A DNA stretch of 10,480 nt from Anaerolineales bacterium (lineage in GTDB: Bacteria > Chloroflexota > Anaerolineae > Anaerolineales > DRMV01), in NCBI GenBank assembly GCA_026991215.1, contig JALXBY010000356.1, forward strand, positions 1 through 10,480, read 5' to 3'. The position numbers were made by a program, and so were the translations under genes. Below, piece by piece: positions 6,390-10,480 of the stretch (position 1 is its first letter; the number at the start of each line of letters is the position of its first letter). The notes beneath the pieces are model-generated. The model saw only the letters and a program-made list of their open reading frames with translations, was not told the origin of the DNA and ran no database searches.

Positions 6390-8471
6390 TCAAGGACACA
6401 ACCGGAAGGCCTCCACGTCCCGCAATTCCAGGGGGGAACTGGGGTCCGGTTCGTAGCCGCAGAGGTCTGGGCGGGTGACCACCATGCTCATACGGGTGTA
6501 CAGGGGGAGCAGGGGCAGGTCCTCCATTAACTGGCGCTGCAGGAAGGCCATGGCCTCCTGGTAGGCCGGCCGCTCCGGTGGGTTGAGGAGCACGGTGCGG
6601 CAGGCCCGGTCGAAGTCGGGGTTGCTGTACGCGTGGTAGTTCCATCCGGCCCAATCGTAGAGGAAGGGGTCGCGGTCGTAGGCTTCCCTGGGCCAGATGC
6701 GGCGCAGCCAGGCGATGTCGCCAATGGCGGCATCGGGCGGGCCGGGGATGGACTCGGTGGTCCACAGGTTGCACATGGCTTCCGGCGCCATGCTCCAGCC
6801 AAAGAGGGCCATGTCCACCCGTCGGCCAAACACCGGGCCTTCCGGTCCGGGCGCGAAGAGTTCCTGGGGCGTCCAGGTCTGCAACGTCACCTCGAAGCCG
6901 CAGGCCTCCAGGTCCTGGGCGATGCGGCGGGCCGCCTGCACCCGCAGGGGCGCCTGGGTGGTGGCCAAGGTCACCCGCAGGGGCGTTCCAGGGCGGACCC
7001 ACAGGGAACGGCCCCGGAAGACGCGGGGGGTGGTGGGGTCCTTGTCGTGGTCCACCCAGCCGGCTTCCTCCAGCAGGGCCTGACCCTGTTCTGGGTCGTA
7101 GGGGTAGGTGGGCAGGTCCTGGGCCAGTAGGGGGTGACCAGGGGGCAGGAAACTGGTGTAGGCTTCCACGAAGCCGCCGTAGACCTCCTGGATGAGGGCC
7201 TCCCGGTTGATGCACCGGGCCGCGGCCTGCCGCACCCTGGGGTCGGAAAAGGGCGCGTTCGGGTCCCGGAATTGGAGGCCGTCATCCATGGCCTGGTTGT
7301 AGAGTACGAAGCCCAGGTGTTCGAAGGCAGGGCCGGGGGCCAGGGAAACCCGGACTTCCTCTTTTTCGGCCAGGGAGAACAACAGGCGGCTTTGGTGCTC
7401 CAGGCCCACGGTTTCGGAGACGAAGTCACATTCCCCCACCATGACCGCGGCCAGGGCTTCTTCGGGGTTGTCGAAAAAGCGCACGATGACCTGGGCAAAG
7501 GCCGGCAGGCCTTCTTCCTGGCGGAAGTAGTAGGGGTTGGGTTCGAAGGTCATGGTGGTCTCCTGCCAGGAGACCAGTCGGTACGGGCCCCAGCCCAGGG
7601 GGGCTTTGTGTGCTTCCTGCCGTTCGAAGAGCCGCTCCGGGACCACGTCCGCGAAGCGGTGGGAGGGCAGGGGAATCCAGAAGTTGCGCCAGTAGGTGCC
7701 GTCCAGGAAACCCGGCAGGCCGGTCCAGACCACGGTGCGCTCGTCTTCGGCCCGGTAGTCCGCGGTGCGCTCCAGGACCCAGGGGTTGAGGGGGATGCTG
7801 TTCTGGCCTCGCGCGGCCCGGAAGGAGAACACCGAATCCCTGGCCGTGACTGGCGCGCCGTCGGACCAGCGCACGCCCTCCCGCAGGCGGAAGCGCACCA
7901 CCAACTGGTCCATGACCGCGCTGTCTTCTTCTGGGCCAAGGGTTTTGGCGCAGGTCTCATCGGTGCACCCAGCGGGCCGGTAGGTCACGCCGGGCTGCAG
8001 CCGCACCACCCGGCCCAGGACGTCCACGATGGGGTCTCCCAGGCGCACGGTCACCTGCCGGATTTCCGCGTCGCCGTTTTCCAGGGAAGGCAGGCGTTCC
8101 AGAATCACGGGCACGTCCTGGTAGTTCACCCGGTCGATAGGGCCATCGTACAGCAACTGGAGCAGGTTCCAGGCCGTGAGGTTGAGCCGGCCGGAGTAGA
8201 TGTATAGGCTGGTCGGGGGCTGGCCATAGCAAAGGACCAGCACCGGCGGCGGGGTCGGCGTTGGGGAAGGCGCGGGGGTCGGGGTCACGGTCGGCGTGGG
8301 GACGGACGTCGCGGTGGCGGTGGCCACGGCCGGGGGCTGGAAAGGGGACTCGCGTGTGCACGCGCTCAGGGCCAAAAGCAACACGGCCCAGGCCAGCCAC
8401 CATCTGCGGCCGGAACGCAACGCGGTCAGGCTGCCGCGTTTTCGTCCGCCAATGTGCCCTTGGGTGGCCAT
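6390..8471 (-). CDS. Family-5 extracellular solute-binding lipoprotein (peptide/oligopeptide ABC transporter type)
   Basis: This is a DppA/OppA-like binding protein that would capture peptides or other solutes outside the cell for an ABC importer. The product from ATG 8471 is 693 residues. It has a basic N-terminus, a hydrophobic segment WWLAWAVLLLALSAC with lipobox L35-S36-A37-C38, and a Pro/Thr/Ala-rich linker (about 43-76), then the SBP_bac_5 domain. Family features include VRWSDGAPVTARDSVFSF (200-217), LGWGPYRLVSWQ (292-303), FEPNPYY (309-315), DPRVRQAAARCINREALI (410-427) and DPEQGQALLEEAGW (459-472). An upstream in-frame ATG at 8540 is rejected: the extra 23 residues are translated repeat array, and GGAGGAA (8483-8477) sits 5 bases before ATG 8471. 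A segment around 169-182 with Cys169 and Cys174 looks like a small insertion. No permease or ATPase genes are in the window, so it is an orphan here. Substrate is unknown. Confidence 0.92.
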   Translation of the reverse strand: MATQGHIGGRKRGSLTALRSGRRWWLAWAVLLLALSACTRESPFQPPAVATATATSVPTPTVTPTPAPSPTPTPPPVLVLCYGQPPTSLYIYSGRLNLTAWNLLQLLYDGPIDRVNYQDVPVILERLPSLENGDAEIRQVTVRLGDPIVDVLGRVVRLQPGVTYRPAGCTDETCAKTLGPEEDSAVMDQLVVRFRLREGVRWSDGAPVTARDSVFSFRAARGQNSIPLNPWVLERTADYRAEDERTVVWTGLPGFLDGTYWRNFWIPLPSHRFADVVPERLFERQEAHKAPLGWGPYRLVSWQETTMTFEPNPYYFRQEEGLPAFAQVIVRFFDNPEEALAAVMVGECDFVSETVGLEHQSRLLFSLAEKEEVRVSLAPGPAFEHLGFVLYNQAMDDGLQFRDPNAPFSDPRVRQAAARCINREALIQEVYGGFVEAYTSFLPPGHPLLAQDLPTYPYDPEQGQALLEEAGWVDHDKDPTTPRVFRGRSLWVRPGTPLRVTLATTQAPLRVQAARRIAQDLEACGFEVTLQTWTPQELFAPGPEGPVFGRRVDMALFGWSMAPEAMCNLWTTESIPGPPDAAIGDIAWLRRIWPREAYDRDPFLYDWAGWNYHAYSNPDFDRACRTVLLNPPERPAYQEAMAFLQRQLMEDLPLLPLYTRMSMVVTRPDLCGYEPDPSSPLELRDVEAFRLCP

Positions 8472-8476
8472 GGGTG

Positions 8477-8483
8477 TTCCTCC
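8477..8483 (-). promoter_or_regulatory. Ribosome-binding site that decides the solute-binding protein start
   Basis: On the minus strand GGAGGAA (8483-8477) lies 5 bases before ATG 8471-8469. It supports this start over the in-frame ATG at 8540, which lies upstream of the repeat array and has no comparable site. Confidence 0.75.
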
Positions 8484-8487
8484 GTAT

Positions 8488-8536
8488 TCGCCGTGCGCAG
8501 TGGGCAGTCTGCTGTGAGCAATCGTCTGTGGGCAGT
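8488..8536. repeat. Heptanucleotide tandem repeat array 3
   Basis: Read on the minus strand from 8536, the 7-bp units are ACTGCCC, ACAGACG, ATTGCTC, ACAGCAG, ACTGCCC, ACTGCGC and a degraded ACGGCGA. ACTGCCC and ACTGCGC are identical to units of the array at 4382-4433. The array lies in the 191-base divergent gap between the solute-binding lipoprotein gene and rlmN, immediately before the lipoprotein's ribosome-binding site, so it probably falls in that gene's 5' leader. Confidence 0.75.
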
Positions 8537-8548
8537 GCAACGGTGGCG

Positions 8549-8577
8549 GTGAGGGGTTCGTGGGGAAGGAGTATAAT
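8549..8577 (+). promoter_or_regulatory. Candidate promoter for rlmN-panC
   Basis: A perfect TATAAT (8572-8577) is preceded after 17 bases by GTGAGG (8549-8554), a weak -35 element matching three of six consensus bases. It points toward rlmN and would give a leader of roughly 80 bases. The AT-rich hexamer stands out in a GC-rich gap. On the minus strand the overlapping bases 8575-8570 read TATACT, so the element could fire in both directions. Confidence 0.6.
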
Positions 8578-8662
8578 GCAATTCGCGTCCCGTGCTGGGG
8601 GATGGCTTCCCCGTCATTTGGCCGGGGCGCATGGTGGCGATATGGACCGGGAGTGTCATGCT

Positions 8663-9772
8663 ATGGCTTTCGTGTACGACCTGGACCTGGCGGAATGGGA
8701 AGCCTGGGTGCAGGAACAGGGGGAGCCCCGCTACCGGGCCCGGCAGATTTGGGAAGGCCTGTACCGGCACCTATGGGCCGAACCTGAAGCCTTTACCACC
8801 CTGCCCAAGGCCCTGCGGTCTCGTTTGGCCGAAACCTTCTCCTTCTCGCGGCTGACCCCGACCGGCGAACGCTTCTCCCAGGATGGGGAGACCCACAAGA
8901 CCCTGTTCACCCTGCCCGATGGCGCGGTCATCGAGACGGTGCGGATGCGCTACGTGCGCCGGCGGACCCTGTGCATTTCGTCCCAATCCGGGTGCGCCAT
9001 GGGGTGCGTGTTCTGCGCTACAGGCCGTTTGGGGTTGTTCCGCAACCTGACGGCCGGGGAAATCGTGGAGCAGGTCATCTACTATGCCCGCCTGCTTCGG
9101 CAGCAGGGGGAGCGGGTGACCAACATCGTGGTCATGGGCATGGGCGAGCCGTTGCACAACTACGATGCGGTCATGAAGGCCCTGCGCATCCTGAACCATC
9201 CCCAGGGGTTCCGCCTGGGTGCCCGGCGCATCACCATCTCCACCGTGGGCCTGCCACATCGCATCCGGCAACTGGCCCGGGAGGGCAAGCAGTTCCGGCT
9301 GGCCGTCTCCCTGCATGCGGCCACCGACGACCTGCGCCGGCAACTCATCCCCCTGGCCCGCCGCTACACCCTGGCCGAACTCATGGACGCCTGCCGGGAA
9401 TACGTGGCCCGGACCGGCCGGCGCATCACCTTCGAGTGGACCATGATTGACGGGGTGAACGATTCGGAGGACCAGGCCCGGGCCCTGGTCGCCCTGGTGC
9501 GCGGGCTGCCCGCGCACGTGAACCTGATTCCCCTGAACCCGGTGCCTGGGTACGCGGGTCGGCCCAGCCCCCGGTCGCGCATTGCCCGCTTCGCGGCGGT
9601 GCTGGAGGAAGCCGGCATCCCCTGCACCGTGCGGGTCCGGCGGGGCATCGATATTCAGGCTGGCTGCGGGCAGTTGGCCGGGGAACGCCTGGCCGCGGAC
9701 GGGAAACTGCGGTTCCAGGTGCACGGCCCGGGGCTTCCACCAACGGCCGCGCCCTCGGGGACCGCGGGGTAA
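8663..9772 (+). CDS. rlmN: Dual-specificity RNA methyltransferase RlmN (radical SAM)
   Basis: RlmN methylates C2 of adenosine 2503 in 23S rRNA and A37 in some tRNAs, using a radical SAM mechanism with a methyl-cysteine intermediate. The 369-residue product shows an N-terminal helical domain (RYRARQIWEGLYR, 23-35), the cluster motif SGCAMGCVFCATG with Cys111, Cys115 and Cys118 (109-121), GMGEPLHNY (159-167, SAM-binding), SLHAATDDLR (216-225), IPLNPVPG (289-296) and IQAGCGQLAGE (331-341) with the methylated Cys335. Cys104 matches the conserved cysteine before the cluster. The frame is open to 8261, but the homologous sequence begins at ATG 8663, with GGGAG (8649-8653) 9 bases upstream; ATG 8642 is a weaker alternative. 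The C-terminal 15 residues are Pro/Ala/Gly-rich. panC follows after 31 bases with no terminator visible, suggesting cotranscription. Confidence 0.96.
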   Translation: MAFVYDLDLAEWEAWVQEQGEPRYRARQIWEGLYRHLWAEPEAFTTLPKALRSRLAETFSFSRLTPTGERFSQDGETHKTLFTLPDGAVIETVRMRYVRRRTLCISSQSGCAMGCVFCATGRLGLFRNLTAGEIVEQVIYYARLLRQQGERVTNIVVMGMGEPLHNYDAVMKALRILNHPQGFRLGARRITISTVGLPHRIRQLAREGKQFRLAVSLHAATDDLRRQLIPLARRYTLAELMDACREYVARTGRRITFEWTMIDGVNDSEDQARALVALVRGLPAHVNLIPLNPVPGYAGRPSPRSRIARFAAVLEEAGIPCTVRVRRGIDIQAGCGQLAGERLAADGKLRFQVHGPGLPPTAAPSGTAG

Positions 9773-9803
9773 CCTACCCCAACCTTTCCCCTGGAGGAAC
9801 ACC

Positions 9804-10480
9804 ATGCGGGTTGTGACCACCCTGGCGGAATTGCGAAAGGCCCGGCGGGCCCTGCAGGAACCTGTGGGCTTCGTGCCCACCATGGGCTACCTGCATGAAG
9901 GGCACCTTTCCCTGGTGCGGATGGCCCGCCGCGAGAACACGTCCGTGGTGGTGAGCATCTTCGTCAACCCCACCCAGTTCGGTCCTGGTGAGGACCTGGA
10001 CCGGTACCCCCGGGACATCCCCCGGGACCTGGCCCTGCTGGAGCGGGAGGGTGTGGACCTGGTCTGGACCCCCACGCCCGAAGTCATGTACGGCGAGGAC
10101 TTCCAGACCTGGGTCACCGTGGAAGGGCTGACCCAATACCTGGAGGGGGCGTACCGGCCCGGCCACTTCCGGGGAGTGACCACCGTGGTGACCAAACTCT
10201 TCCTGGCCGTGCAGCCCCAGCGGGCCTACTTCGGCCAGAAGGACGCGCAGCAGGCCCGGGTCATCCAGCAGATGGTCAAGGACCTGAACTTCCCCATCGT
10301 GGTCGTGGTGGGGCCGACGGTGCGGGAACCCGACGGGCTGGCCATGTCCAGCCGCAACACTTATCTGAACCCCGAAGAACGCCGGGCCGCGACCGTGCTC
10401 TACCGGGCCTTGCGCGCGGCCCGGGATGCCTTCGAACAGGGCGAGCGGGATGCGGACGCCCTGCGGCAGAAGATGCTGGC
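9804..10480 (+). CDS. panC: Pantothenate synthetase PanC (partial, 3' end outside the window)
   Basis: PanC joins pantoate and beta-alanine with ATP to make pantothenate, the precursor of coenzyme A, in the cytoplasm. The frame gives 225 complete codons before the window ends; family members are about 280 residues, so roughly the last fifth is missing. Motifs are VPTMGYLHEGHLSL (24-37, with the nucleotide-binding HEGH), SIFVNPTQFG (51-60), DRYPRD (66-71), FGQKDAQQ (143-150) and REPDGLAMSSRN (174-185). The start at ATG 9804 is supported by GGAGGA (9793-9798), 5 bases upstream. No other pantothenate gene is visible next to it on the left. Identity is secure. Confidence 0.96.
   Translation, partial: MRVVTTLAELRKARRALQEPVGFVPTMGYLHEGHLSLVRMARRENTSVVVSIFVNPTQFGPGEDLDRYPRDIPRDLALLEREGVDLVWTPTPEVMYGEDFQTWVTVEGLTQYLEGAYRPGHFRGVTTVVTKLFLAVQPQRAYFGQKDAQQARVIQQMVKDLNFPIVVVVGPTVREPDGLAMSSRNTYLNPEERRAATVLYRALRAARDAFEQGERDADALRQKML

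Noticed and set aside
8472..8540. N-terminal extension of the solute-binding lipoprotein to an ATG at 8540
   Set aside because: The extra residues are translated heptamer repeats, and the strong ribosome-binding site and signal peptide fit ATG 8471.
8598..8627. Two mutually exclusive short hairpins in the rlmN leader (GGGGA/TCCCC or CCCCG/CGGGG), resembling a switch
   Set aside because: Each stem is only 5 bp, expected by chance at this GC content, and no known riboswitch core is visible.

Overview
The window is GC-rich bacterial DNA (about two-thirds G+C by eye), densely packed with chromosomal housekeeping genes in three strand blocks. The lineage that fits best is Chloroflexota (Anaerolineae-like). 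The reasons are a division/cell-wall cluster of the order murB-ddl-ftsQ-ftsA, a large lipoprotein with a Pro/Thr-rich linker after its lipid-anchor cysteine, and very high GC with Arg/Pro-rich proteins. This assignment is an inference, not a demonstration.

Block 1 (+ strand, 1-4377) is the end of a dcw (division and cell wall) cluster. It holds the tail of an unidentified gene, then murB (UDP-MurNAc formation), ddl (D-Ala-D-Ala ligase), ftsQ (divisome POTRA protein) and ftsA (FtsZ membrane tether). The genes overlap or nearly touch and have good ribosome-binding sites, so they are probably one operon supplying peptidoglycan precursors and divisome parts together. ftsZ, the usual next gene, is not there: the block ends at a repeat array facing a convergent gene.

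Block 2 (- strand, 8471-4435) reads, in transcription order, an orphan family-5 solute-binding lipoprotein, a Maf-family nucleotide pyrophosphatase, and a roughly ten-helix membrane protein resembling NnrS or heme-copper-type proteins.

Block 3 (+ strand, 8663 to the end) holds rlmN (23S rRNA/tRNA adenine-C2 methyltransferase, radical SAM) and the first ~80% of panC (pantothenate synthetase), probably cotranscribed from a TATAAT promoter at 8572-8577.

The most unusual feature is a set of three short arrays of degenerate 7-bp tandem repeats, one at each main gene-block boundary or gene junction: 1075-1151, 4382-4433 and 8488-8536. The first lies inside the murB reading frame, next to a very G-rich tract with strong G-quadruplex potential, so MurB appears to carry a 50-residue low-complexity tail. 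Arrays 2 and 3 share identical 7-mers. I found no CRISPR array, tRNA, rRNA or transposase. No gene-free stretch exceeds 200 bases. I see no clear evidence of a new defence or metabolic system here; most of the window is ordinary core genome.
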